A stretch of DNA of 64,000 bases from the NCBI GenBank assembly GCA_050304175.1, contig JBNLDE010000053.1, forward strand, positions 4,293 to 68,292, written 5' to 3'. The position numbers were made by a program, and so were the translations under genes. Within the stretch, counting starts at the first letter, position 1; each line of letters opens with the position of its first letter. The DNA is from JAIOIW01 sp050304175. GTDB lineage: Bacteria; Pseudomonadota; Alphaproteobacteria; Rhizobiales; Rhizobiaceae. The notes under the pieces were generated by a model that was not told where the DNA came from, ran no database searches, and was given only the letters and a program-made list of their open reading frames with translations. Positions 1 to 7,409 of the stretch are shown here, piece by piece.

Positions 1-392
1 ATTTCATGCAACTCGCCGGCATTGTAGATCTCGAGATACCAGGCCAGCGCGCCGGATATCGGCAGGCCGATCATCAGCGCATAGAGCAGGATATGGGTTC
101 CCGTTGCAACAAGGCGAAGCGACATCGGCTCGCTTCCGGGCAAGGCCGGCGCACCGCGCGTAAAGCGCAGCGAAAGCCGCCACAACGCCAGGGCGCCGAT
201 TGCGAAGCCGATCCATATGTGCAACTGCGCCATCGTCAGGTCGGAAGCGGACGCTTCCGCTCCACGCCGGAGCGCACGCCATGCGGCAACCATGCCGTCG
301 TGCCCGACGATCTGGAAAATCACCATCGCGGCGACAATCCAGTGAAGGGCGATCTGAAGACCTGAATAACCTTGCGATACCTTGCCGGCCAT
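1..392 (-). CDS. cytochrome b561 family protein, C-terminus cut by the window edge
   Basis: Integral membrane di-heme b-type cytochrome (b561 family) that passes electrons at the cytoplasmic membrane. The reading frame runs from an ATG at 392 to the left edge without a stop, giving 130 residues of a protein usually near 180. Visible features are a hydrophobic helix with the first heme histidine in a LHW motif (His17), a second helix after HIWIG, and a third starting at GTHILLY. The fourth helix with the last heme ligand would lie outside the window. A GAAGGA ribosome site precedes the ATG. The next gene on the same strand, DUF2189, ends 74 bases upstream. The substrate or partner cannot be told from sequence. 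Confidence 0.8.
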   Translation of the reverse strand, partial: MAGKVSQGYSGLQIALHWIVAAMVIFQIVGHDGMVAAWRALRRGAEASASDLTMAQLHIWIGFAIGALALWRLSLRFTRGAPALPGSEPMSLRLVATGTHILLYALMIGLPISGALAWYLEIYNAGELHE

Positions 393-466
393 CTCGACAA
401 TTCCTTCTTTAGGCGACTCGGTTCGGATGATCGCCAGCCGGCGTTTCAATCACAAGTGAATCTTCT

Positions 467-1282
467 TTAATGTTGCACCGGGACAACCGCTGCCCTGTAT
501 ATGTGCCACGTCGCATGACCGAGGACCGGCAGGACGATAATCAGGCCCAGGAACATCGGCAATGACGCGGCGATTACCGCGAGCGTCACGAACACGCCCC
601 AGCCCAGCATGACGACCGGACTTTCCAGGACCACCTTCACCGATGTGATCATCGCGGTCACGATGTCGATGTCGCGCTCCATCAGCAGCGGGATCGAGAC
701 GACGGTGATCGAAAACATGACCATAGCCAGCGCGGCGCCGACCACATGGCCGACCGCGAGGAACACCCATCCGTCGGTGGTCGTCAGCACCACATGGAAA
801 AACTTGTCGAGCGTCGAAAACGACATGCGGCCCAGGAACAGCGCAATCAGCAGCCGAACGACATAGAGCCAGATCCACATCACGAACAGCATGACGAACG
901 CCATCCAGGACAATTCGCGCCGCCGTTGCGCCCACACCACGGCCAATACCGCGCCCCATCCGAGCGGTTCGCCCGCCTCCAGGCGACGGCTGACGCAATA
1001 AAGCCCGACCGCAGCGAAGGGGCCGATCAGCGGAAAGCCGATCGCGAACGGATAGATCATCCATGTCATGTCCCAGACGGTCAGCGCCAGCACGATCACG
1101 ATGCCGAACAGCGTGAACACGCCGCCAAAGAACAGGCCGTAGAGCGGCGCGTTGATGAAATCGGAAATTCCCTTTTTCAGCGCCAGATTGATATCGGCGG
1201 TACCCAGCGCGTTGACCTGCGGCATCGCGGGCGGGCGCGCCGTAACCTCGGATTCGGGTTTCGCGTTTTCCGGGTTCGTCAT
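467..1282 (-). CDS. DUF2189 family integral membrane protein
   Basis: A 271-residue polytopic membrane protein with a short polar N-terminus (about 45 residues) followed by roughly six hydrophobic segments. The motif around residues 40-55 (FINAPLYGLFFGGVF) and the acidic-polar loops match the DUF2189 family, whose biochemical function is unknown. It may sit in one unit with the downstream cytochrome b561 gene (74-base gap, same strand), but no shared role is established. The start ATG at 1282 is preceded by GGAGG. Family assignment is from pattern recognition. Confidence 0.75.
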   Translation of the reverse strand: MTNPENAKPESEVTARPPAMPQVNALGTADINLALKKGISDFINAPLYGLFFGGVFTLFGIVIVLALTVWDMTWMIYPFAIGFPLIGPFAAVGLYCVSRRLEAGEPLGWGAVLAVVWAQRRRELSWMAFVMLFVMWIWLYVVRLLIALFLGRMSFSTLDKFFHVVLTTTDGWVFLAVGHVVGAALAMVMFSITVVSIPLLMERDIDIVTAMITSVKVVLESPVVMLGWGVFVTLAVIAASLPMFLGLIIVLPVLGHATWHIYRAAVVPVQH

Positions 1283-1383
1283 GCTTACCTCCCTCCATGA
1301 CAGCGGCCGTCCGCAAACAGCGCGTTATATTTATAATTATGGTTATGAGATCACGAAAGCGGACGCCTACGATATGATCAGGA

Positions 1384-2022
1384 TCAATCGTTGGCCCACC
1401 GGTCCAGCACGGCGCCCGGGTCGAGCGTTTGCATGTCGGTGATCGCCGTGAACAGCTTTTCATCCGGCCAGTCCCACCAGCGCGCTGCGTTCAGGCGTTT
1501 CGACAAGGCGGGGTCGAACCGGTGGCGGATCAGCCGCGCCGGCGCGCCGGCCACGATCTCGTAGTCGCCGACATCGCCCGTCACGACCGCGTTGGCGCCG
1601 ACCACCGCGCCATTGCCGATGGTCGCCCCCGGCATTATGACCGCGCCATGGCCGATCCAGACATCATGGCCGATCCGGACCCGTCTCTCCGACCGCCGGG
1701 CCCTGAACTCCTGATCGACGCCAAGGTAGCGGAAATACTCGTTGGGCCGGTAGCTGATCTTGTGGGTGGTGATCCGTTCGAGCGGATGCTCGAGCGCATT
1801 GATGCGCACATTGGCTGCAATCGAGCAGAATTTGCCGATCGTCGTGTAGATCGCCTCGCCGTGGCGCTCGAAATAGGAGAAGTCACCCAGTTCGACATTG
1901 CGCAGAATGACCTTTTCGCCAATCTCGCAATAACGCCCGATGCTGCACCCTTTGAGGCGTGCCGTGCGGTTGATCCGCGGAGCGGGATCGGTAAAGCGGA
2001 GATCAGTCGGATTTTCGGTCAT
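1384..2022 (-). CDS. left-handed beta-helix (hexapeptide) acetyltransferase
   Basis: A 212-residue transferase of the xenobiotic/chloramphenicol acetyltransferase-like group of left-handed beta-helix enzymes. Hexapeptide turns run from about residue 20 to 165 (IGRYCEIGEKVILRN, then IGHDVWIGHGAVIMPGATIG, then IVAGAPARLI), and the histidine in WIGHGA is the expected catalytic base. The protein resembles the transferase often found in phosphonate (phn) operons, but no phn gene is in this window, so that role is only a possibility. It lies between creA and the DUF2189 gene on the same strand. Substrate unknown. Confidence 0.75.
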   Translation of the reverse strand: MTENPTDLRFTDPAPRINRTARLKGCSIGRYCEIGEKVILRNVELGDFSYFERHGEAIYTTIGKFCSIAANVRINALEHPLERITTHKISYRPNEYFRYLGVDQEFRARRSERRVRIGHDVWIGHGAVIMPGATIGNGAVVGANAVVTGDVGDYEIVAGAPARLIRHRFDPALSKRLNAARWWDWPDEKLFTAITDMQTLDPGAVLDRWAND

Positions 2023-2062
2023 TCTTGCGCTCTACGCCGCGGCGCGGCGCGAGGCAAGCTGC

Positions 2063-2563
2063 TCACTGCGCGGCCGGTTCGCCGTTTTTCCATTCAACGG
2101 TCTGGCCGTAGAGCGGAACGGTGGAGATCGACATCTTGGCCGAGCCGTCCTGAACTTGGCGCGAATGGGCGAGATAGATCAGCGTGTTGTTGGCCTTGTC
2201 GTAGATCCGCTTGACCACCAGCACCTTCCAGATCAGCGACTGACGCTGCTTGAAGACTTCTTCGCCGCCTTCGTCCAGATCGATCTTGCCGATGACGATC
2301 GGGCCGGTCTGGCGGCACGCAATCGACGAATTGGACGGATCCTCGAACCAGTTGCCCTTCTGCAACCTGTCAATCAGGCCGCGGTCGAAATAGCTGACAT
2401 GACACGTCACGCCTTGCACCTCGGGGTCGTGTATCGCTTCGACTACGATGTCGTTGCCGAACCAGTCGACGCCGATCTCTCCGACTTTTTCGGCCATGGC
2501 CGCGGACGTCGCCATGCCAAGCGAAAAAGCGGCCGCAAGGCCGGACAAGATGAACTGGCGCAT
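2063..2563 (-). CDS. creA: CreA family periplasmic protein
   Basis: A 166-residue exported protein of the CreA family. It has an N-terminal signal peptide (hydrophobic core at about residues 4-20, cleavage probably after AMA at 24) and the family core with VGEIGVDWFGNDIVVEA, then GVTCHVSYFD and SIACRQTGPI, which carry the two conserved cysteines. The open frame continues far upstream, but the ATG at 2563 is the start that gives a proper signal peptide. CreA has no established enzymatic activity. It is divergent from the small ORF and SCO gene on the other strand, so the 2564-2700 gap holds both promoters. Confidence 0.85.
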   Translation of the reverse strand: MRQFILSGLAAAFSLGMATSAAMAEKVGEIGVDWFGNDIVVEAIHDPEVQGVTCHVSYFDRGLIDRLQKGNWFEDPSNSSIACRQTGPIVIGKIDLDEGGEEVFKQRQSLIWKVLVVKRIYDKANNTLIYLAHSRQVQDGSAKMSISTVPLYGQTVEWKNGEPAAQ

Positions 2564-2701
2564 CCGTAAGCTCCTGATCTGATTTGGACCGCCCACATGG
2601 CACGGCGATCCTGATATGGGAAGATTCGTCGCGCTTGCCAACAGGCCGCCTGCGGCAGACTGCCCTTTGCGTCGGCCGGTTATGGGTTCTATATGGTGGC
2701 C

Positions 2702-2863
2702 ATGAAGATGGCAGATCGTACCGCCGTGACCCGTCTGGCATGGTCTTCGGTCGGCCTGTTTGCGCTGGCCGCGCTTTTGGGCGCGGGCTTCGCGGGCTGG
2801 CTGGACAGGGGCGCCGCCATGTTTCTCGCCATGGCCGAGACCGGCCTGTCCTGGTGCTTCTGA
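2702..2863 (+). CDS. small hypothetical membrane protein upstream of the SCO gene
   Basis: A 53-residue reading frame with one hydrophobic helix (about residues 16-31, SVGLFALAALLGAGFAGW), then a short tail ending SWCF. In-frame alternative starts lie at 2693 and 2708. It ends 26 bases before the SCO start on the same strand. The composition (charged N-terminus, one clean membrane segment) and position suggest a real single-pass protein co-transcribed with the copper chaperone. I do not recognise the family, and no function is assigned. Confidence 0.45.
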   Translation: MKMADRTAVTRLAWSSVGLFALAALLGAGFAGWLDRGAAMFLAMAETGLSWCF

Positions 2864-2889
2864 ATCCCGGCATCGAACTGGATAATCCA

Positions 2890-3462
2890 ATGCGCATCGT
2901 TCTTTATGGTATCTTGCTCGTGCTTGCGGCGGCCATCGGCTACGTGACGCTGAGCTGGTACGTCGAAACGAGTTCCGACAAGGCCTATGGCGGGCCGTTC
3001 GCCCTGACCGACCAGCACGGCAACACAATTACCGAGCAGGCGCTACGCGGCCACCCCTCCACCCTGTTCTTCGGCTTCACGAATTGCCCGGAGGTTTGTC
3101 CGACCACGCTGTTCGAGCTCGACGGCTGGCTGAAGACACTGGGTGACGAGGGCAAGGACATCCATTCCTATTTCATTTCTGTCGATCCCGAGCGCGACAC
3201 CGTCGATGTCCTCAACCGGTATGTCTCGAATGTGTCCGACAGGATCATCGGCATCACCGGCGATCCCGACAAGGTCGCAGACGTGATCAAGGAATTCCGC
3301 ATCTACGCTAAGAAGGTCCCGATCGAAGACGGTGGCTACACGATGGATCACACTGCCTCCGTCCTGTTACTCGATTCCAATGGCGCGTTCTTCGGCACCA
3401 TCGCCTATGGCGAAAACCCCGACACCGCGCTCGCCAAGCTCAGACGCCTGGCCAAGAGCTGA
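2890..3462 (+). CDS. SCO1/SenC family copper chaperone
   Basis: A 190-residue membrane-anchored thioredoxin-fold protein that delivers copper to the CuA or CuB site of cytochrome oxidases or acts as a thiol reductant. There is an N-terminal membrane anchor (residues 3-22) followed by the redox/copper motif CPEVC (Cys66, Cys70). The conserved distal histidine is in MDHTAS. The frame is open upstream to 2584, but the ATG at 2890 places the anchor at the very N-terminus. It lies behind a 53-codon ORF and 73 bases ahead of prmA. The presence of NirK in the same window means copper delivery to NirK is also possible, but this is inference. Confidence 0.88.
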   Translation: MRIVLYGILLVLAAAIGYVTLSWYVETSSDKAYGGPFALTDQHGNTITEQALRGHPSTLFFGFTNCPEVCPTTLFELDGWLKTLGDEGKDIHSYFISVDPERDTVDVLNRYVSNVSDRIIGITGDPDKVADVIKEFRIYAKKVPIEDGGYTMDHTASVLLLDSNGAFFGTIAYGENPDTALAKLRRLAKS

Positions 3463-3535
3463 AATCGGTTGACGCCGCCGACGGGTCCGACGATGTAGGC
3501 GGGCTCACACCGGTATTGCAGGTTCCGCGACGACC

Positions 3536-4408
3536 ATGACCCAGACCCGCCTCGTAATGACGTCCGGCAAGGCCGGCGCCCAAACCATCTTCGCCGTGCT
3601 GGAAGCGGTGTTCGAAGAGGATGCCTTGCCCATCGCCATGGTCGAGAAGGACGAGGCAGCGGACGTCCATGAAATATCGCTGTATGTCGAAGGCGAAACC
3701 GGTCCCTTCGAGCAGAGAATTCGCGAAGCGCTTGAAAAGGATTTTCCGGGCCTGGTGATCGAAGCCGCGCCGGTGCCCGACATCGACTGGGTCTCCAAGT
3801 CGCTTGAGGGTCTCAAGCCGGTTCGCGCCGGCCGCTTTGTCGTGCACGGCAGCCACGACCGTTCAGCCCACCGGGCGGGAGACATGGCCATCGAGATAGA
3901 CGCCGGCCAGGCCTTCGGAACGGGCCACCACGGCACCACCGCCGGATGCCTGGAAATGATCGAGCGGGTCGTCAGGCGCGAACACCCGGCCAACGCGCTC
4001 GATCTGGGGACCGGCAGCGCCGTGCTTGCCATCGCGCTGGCAAAGCTGGCCCACATCCCGGTGATCGCGACCGACATCGATCCGGTCGCCACCGACGTCG
4101 CGCGTTCGAATGTTCGGTTGAACGGAATGGCCGGCCATGTGCATTGCCTGACGGCAACCGGATTCAACCACCTGGCGCTGAAACGCGGTCGGCCATTCGA
4201 CCTGATCGTTGCCAATATCCTGGCGCGCCCGTTGATGGCGTTGGCGCCGGCCATGGCCAGGCATTTGCCGACCGGCGGATCGGCGATCCTGTCCGGCATC
4301 CTCGACAGCCAGCGCAACCAGGTGATCGCGGCTTACCGCAACCAGGGCTTCCGCCACATCTGTACGACCCATCGCGAGGGATGGGTGACGATTCACCTCA
4401 AGCGATAG
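3536..4408 (+). CDS. prmA: ribosomal protein L11 methyltransferase
   Basis: A SAM-dependent methyltransferase of 290 residues that trimethylates ribosomal protein L11. The first ~120 residues form the L11-recognition domain. The catalytic Rossmann domain shows the PrmA signature AFGTGHHGTTAGCL at about residue 125, the SAM-binding motif ALDLGTGSAVLAIAL at about 150, and the NPPY-like motif VANILARPL at about 225. Length is normal for the family. The gene follows the SCO gene on the same strand and is separated from the next plus-strand gene by a DUF1127 gene in the opposite direction. Confidence 0.92.
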   Translation: MTQTRLVMTSGKAGAQTIFAVLEAVFEEDALPIAMVEKDEAADVHEISLYVEGETGPFEQRIREALEKDFPGLVIEAAPVPDIDWVSKSLEGLKPVRAGRFVVHGSHDRSAHRAGDMAIEIDAGQAFGTGHHGTTAGCLEMIERVVRREHPANALDLGTGSAVLAIALAKLAHIPVIATDIDPVATDVARSNVRLNGMAGHVHCLTATGFNHLALKRGRPFDLIVANILARPLMALAPAMARHLPTGGSAILSGILDSQRNQVIAAYRNQGFRHICTTHREGWVTIHLKR

Positions 4409-4507
4409 CGGAAATACAATTGTTTCAGCAACTTGGGCCGAGACCCGGACTCAACGCGTCGCCGCGTTGATTCAAAGTCTCATCATGCTCAATCGATTTC
4501 TCAAATG

Positions 4508-4529
4508 AAAAGCGGCCCAACCGGGCCGC
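4508..4529 (-). terminator. intrinsic terminator of the DUF1127 gene
   Basis: A perfect 7-bp GC stem (4512-4518 with 4523-4529, loop AACC) lies 29 bases beyond the DUF1127 stop. Read on the minus strand it is followed by a T-rich run (TTTTCATTTG), the form of a Rho-independent terminator. It may also stop prmA transcripts from the other side. Confidence 0.65.
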
Positions 4530-4557
4530 CCTTCACGGGTTGACTGGAGTAGTCAGA

Positions 4558-4734
4558 TCAAAAAACGGTGTTGATGGCGCCGCGCCGGCGCAGTTCCTCA
4601 CGCGTGTAGCCATGGGCCTTGAGCGTCTCGTCGTCGAACGACAGCAACACGCCGTTGACATAACGGCTTACCTGGCGCTGGCGCGCCTCTACCATCGAAT
4701 CGAATGCGCTGCGAAATATGTTGCGAGCAGACAT
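4558..4734 (-). CDS. DUF1127 domain small protein
   Basis: A 58-residue basic protein ending in a DUF1127 motif (residues about 20-50: RYVNGVLLSF, then LKAHGYTREELRRRG). Small DUF1127 proteins are widespread in alphaproteobacteria. Several have been linked to RNA turnover and to phosphate or stress physiology, but this one is uncharacterised. The start at 4734 is chosen because AAGGAAAGGA sits just upstream and the codons further upstream do not extend the family. It is divergent from aminopeptidase P and has its own terminator. Confidence 0.8.
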   Translation of the reverse strand: MSARNIFRSAFDSMVEARQRQVSRYVNGVLLSFDDETLKAHGYTREELRRRGAINTVF

Positions 4735-4830
4735 CGGTGGTTCCTTTCCTTTGGAGTTCATGTCCTCCACGACCAGGAAGATAGGTAGCCAGGACTCGCC
4801 TAACCAGCGCCGATAGCGCATGACTCCCAT

Positions 4831-4847
4831 GCTCATATTGCATGAGC
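4831..4847. promoter_or_regulatory. short palindrome in the DUF1127 / aminopeptidase P divergent gap
   Basis: GCTCAT and ATGAGC form a perfect 6-bp inverted repeat around ATTGC in the 227-base gap between the two divergent genes. It could be an operator, but six bases is short and no regulator is implied. The rest of the gap shows nothing I can name. Confidence 0.2.
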
Positions 4848-4961
4848 GAAGATGAAATGCTGCGACGCAATAAAACACCTGCCCACCATTCGGGCACGTT
4901 GCCTCGCGCTGCGCGGAAGGCTACCGTCCCGCGGTCATTTCAGCCGTCCCGGGGAGCCTCG

Positions 4962-6794
4962 ATGCCGTTCCAATCCTTCGAATCCAAAGCCGATCCCTCA
5001 CAGGGGCCGATTCGGGTTGCCCGCCTGCGCGAATGGCTCGGTGAAAACGGACTGGACGGGTTCATGGTGCCGCGCGCGGACGAGCATCAGGGCGAATACG
5101 TGCCCCCTTGCGCCGAGCGTCTAGCCTGGCTGACCGGATTTACCGGCTCCGCCGGCGTCGCGATCATTCTGGCCGGCAGCGCGCACCTGTTTGTCGATGG
5201 ACGCTATACGTTGCAGGCGCGCCACCAGACCGATCAGGCGACATTTTCGGTCGAGGATCTCGTGTCCACGCCGCCAGCCAAATGGTTGCGCACACGCAAG
5301 GGCGCGCCGCTCCGCCTTGCGATCGATCCCTGGTTGCACACGGTCAAGGAGGTCGCGGCGCTACGTACCGCACTGGAGAAGGATGGCGGTGAACTCGTCG
5401 CCCTTGACCAGAATGCTGTCGATGCGATCTGGCTCGACCGCCCGGGCCGGCCTTTGGAACCGGTGACGATCCATCCGATCAAAAGGGCCGGCAAGCTGGC
5501 GAAGGAAAAGCTGAAGGAACTGGCCGGCATAGTCGCGCAAGCAGACGCCGATGCCGCGGTTCTGACCGACCCGGCCTCGATCGCCTGGTCATTCAACATT
5601 CGCGGTTCCGATGTGCCGCACACGCCGCTGGCACTCGGGTTCGCCATCATCGCCGTCGACGGCGCTCATCAACTGTTCATGGACAAGCGCAAGATGAGCC
5701 GTGAGGTCGAGGCTTATCTCACCCAGCTTTGCGACATCCGCCCCCCCTCGGAACTCGACGACGCGCTGCGCGCACTCGCAGCCGCCGGGAAACGGGTCGG
5801 GCTCGATCCGCAACTTGCGGCCGACCAGTTGCGCCGGCTCGTCGAGGAACACGGCGGCAAGGTGGTCGCGATGAGCGATCCGGCAAGCCTGCCGCGCGCC
5901 TGCAAGAATGACGCCGAACTTGCCGGAACTCGCGCCGCCCACCGCAGGGATGGCGCGGCGGTGAGCCGGTTTCTCGCCTGGCTCGACGGGCAGAAGCCGG
6001 GAACCGTGACCGAAATGTCCGCGGTCGAGGCGCTGGAAACCTCACGCATCGCCGTCGGCGAGGAAACCCAGGAGCCGCTTCGTGACATTTCGTTCGACAC
6101 CATCTCCGGCGCAGGACCGAACGGCGCCATCATGCATTATCGGGTAACGACCTCCACCAGTCGCACACTCGGCGCCGACGAACTCTATCTGGTCGACTCG
6201 GGCGGCCAGTACGAGGACGGCACCACCGACATCACCCGCACCGTCCCGATAGGCAGCCCAACGGATGAAATGCGGGAACGCTACACGATCGTCCTCAAGG
6301 GCCTGATCGCCATCTCGACGATCCGCTTCCCGCCCGGCACGCGCGGCCAGGATCTCGATCCACTGGCGCGTGTTGCCCATTGGAAAGCGGGGATCGACTT
6401 CGCCCACGGCACCGGCCACGGCGTCGGCTCCTATTTGTCCGTACACGAAGGACCCCAGCGCATCTCGCGCCTTTCGGGCCAGGAATTGCTGGCCGGCATG
6501 ATCCTGTCCAACGAACCCGGTTACTACAAAGAAGGCGAATACGGCATCCGGCTGGAAAACCTCGTCGCCGTATCACCTCCCTCGCCCATTGCGGGAGGCG
6601 AAAAGCCGATGCACGGCATCGAAACGCTGACGCTGGCCCCCTTCGACCGCCGCATGATCGTTGCCGCTATGCTGACGGACGAGGAGCGCGCGTGGCTCGA
6701 CGCCTACCATGCCCGCGTCGCCGCCGAGATCACGCCCTTTCTCGAGGGGCCGGATCGCGATTGGCTGGCGCGGGCCTGCGCGCCGTTGGACTAG
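4962..6794 (+). CDS. Xaa-Pro aminopeptidase (aminopeptidase P, M24B)
   Basis: A 610-residue cytoplasmic metallopeptidase that removes an N-terminal residue preceding proline. It has the long three-part architecture of eukaryote-like aminopeptidase P: two creatinase-like N-terminal domains (about 20-330) and a pita-bread catalytic domain (about 340-540). The catalytic domain shows all five metal ligands: the two aspartates in LVDSGG and TTDITR, the histidine in GTGHGVG, and the glutamates in ILSNEPGYY and GIRLENL. The C-terminal ~60 residues match the M24_C extension. The frame is open upstream to 4842, but the ATG at 4962 fits the family start. Confidence 0.9.
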   Translation: MPFQSFESKADPSQGPIRVARLREWLGENGLDGFMVPRADEHQGEYVPPCAERLAWLTGFTGSAGVAIILAGSAHLFVDGRYTLQARHQTDQATFSVEDLVSTPPAKWLRTRKGAPLRLAIDPWLHTVKEVAALRTALEKDGGELVALDQNAVDAIWLDRPGRPLEPVTIHPIKRAGKLAKEKLKELAGIVAQADADAAVLTDPASIAWSFNIRGSDVPHTPLALGFAIIAVDGAHQLFMDKRKMSREVEAYLTQLCDIRPPSELDDALRALAAAGKRVGLDPQLAADQLRRLVEEHGGKVVAMSDPASLPRACKNDAELAGTRAAHRRDGAAVSRFLAWLDGQKPGTVTEMSAVEALETSRIAVGEETQEPLRDISFDTISGAGPNGAIMHYRVTTSTSRTLGADELYLVDSGGQYEDGTTDITRTVPIGSPTDEMRERYTIVLKGLIAISTIRFPPGTRGQDLDPLARVAHWKAGIDFAHGTGHGVGSYLSVHEGPQRISRLSGQELLAGMILSNEPGYYKEGEYGIRLENLVAVSPPSPIAGGEKPMHGIETLTLAPFDRRMIVAAMLTDEERAWLDAYHARVAAEITPFLEGPDRDWLARACAPLD

Positions 6795-6847
6795 CCGGGG
6801 CCAATCGCCGCAGGCGTCCGGGGAGCATTCCAGCCGATCGGTTACGC

Positions 6848-6878
6848 GCATAAGATACATTCAGTATGTATCTTATGC
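6848..6878. promoter_or_regulatory. NsrR-type operator in front of nsrR
   Basis: A perfect 13-bp inverted repeat: 6848-6860 (GCATAAGATACAT) pairs with 6866-6878 around a 5-base spacer. The inner 23 bases (6852-6874) follow the 11-1-11 plan and the AAGAT(G/A)(C)AT core of known NsrR sites. It ends 11 bases before the nsrR start codon, so it would allow autorepression. Two in-frame ATGs at 6866 and 6875 fall inside it and are rejected as starts. Confidence 0.7.
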
Positions 6879-6889
6879 AGGAGAGACCC

Positions 6890-7324
6890 ATGCGCCTGTC
6901 CCTGTTCACCGATTACGGCTTCAGGCTGCTGATCCACGTGGCGGCACGCGATCCCGAACTGGTCACCATTTCGGGAGTGGCAGACGCCTATGCGATACCG
7001 CGCAATCATCTGACCAAGATCGCCCATGAACTCGGCCGGGCGGGCTATCTGGAAAATGTCCGCGGCCGCAATGGTGGCATGCGGCTTGGCCGGCCTGCGA
7101 ACGAAATCAATATCGGCGCGCTGATGCGCCTGGGCGAAAGTTCGGCGCCCCTGGTCGAGTGTTTCAACCAGGAAACCAACCGGTGTGCGATCACGCCTGC
7201 CTGTACGTTGAAGCACATGCTGGCCGACGCATGCGACGCCTTCTATGCAGCGCTCGACCGTTACACGCTCGCCGATTGCGTTGTCCGCCCCAACGAAATC
7301 CTCCGTCTGCTCGAAAAAAATTGA
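6890..7324 (+). CDS. nsrR: Rrf2 family nitric-oxide-sensing repressor
   Basis: A 144-residue winged-helix regulator of the Rrf2 family, NsrR subgroup, which uses an iron-sulfur cluster to sense NO and releases DNA on nitrosylation. Seen in the sequence are the N-terminal helix (MRLSLFTDYGFRLL) with Asp8, which is a cluster ligand in a characterised NsrR; the HTH with recognition helix IPRNHLTKIAHEL (36-48); the RGRNGG wing (58-63); and the three cluster cysteines Cys91, Cys99 and Cys105 with spacing C-x7-C-x5-C. The start at 6890 has AGGAGA upstream. It lies 85 bases ahead of nirK on the same strand. Confidence 0.88.
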   Translation: MRLSLFTDYGFRLLIHVAARDPELVTISGVADAYAIPRNHLTKIAHELGRAGYLENVRGRNGGMRLGRPANEINIGALMRLGESSAPLVECFNQETNRCAITPACTLKHMLADACDAFYAALDRYTLADCVVRPNEILRLLEKN

Positions 7325-7328
7325 CCGC

Positions 7329-7342
7329 TTGATGTGGATCAA
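7329..7342. promoter_or_regulatory. FNR/NnrR-type activator box of nirK
   Basis: TTGAT-N4-ATCAA is a perfect match to the consensus of the FNR/CRP superfamily regulators (Fnr, NnrR, DNR) that switch on denitrification genes. It starts 5 bases after the nsrR stop and ends 67 bases before the nirK start, so a start site about 41 bases beyond its centre (near 7377) would fit class II activation. Confidence 0.75.
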
Positions 7343-7356
7343 CACATGGCGCCTTA

Positions 7357-7379
7357 AACATGGATATGAAATGCATGTT
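7357..7379. promoter_or_regulatory. NsrR-like palindrome in the nirK promoter
   Basis: The right half (7369-7379, AAATGCATGTT) matches 10 of 11 positions of the NsrR half-site and the left half (7357-7367) matches 8 of 11, with 9 of 11 symmetry between the halves. It covers the region where the nirK start site is expected from the FNR-type box, so a bound repressor would block RNA polymerase. Confidence 0.5.
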
Positions 7380-7409
7380 TACAAATACACGCCATCGAAG
7401 GAGGCGACC

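Noticed and set aside
6866..6889. Earlier ATG codons for nsrR at 6866 and 6875
   Set aside because: They fall inside the operator palindrome and would add residues not found in the family; ATG 6890 has an AGGAGA ribosome site.
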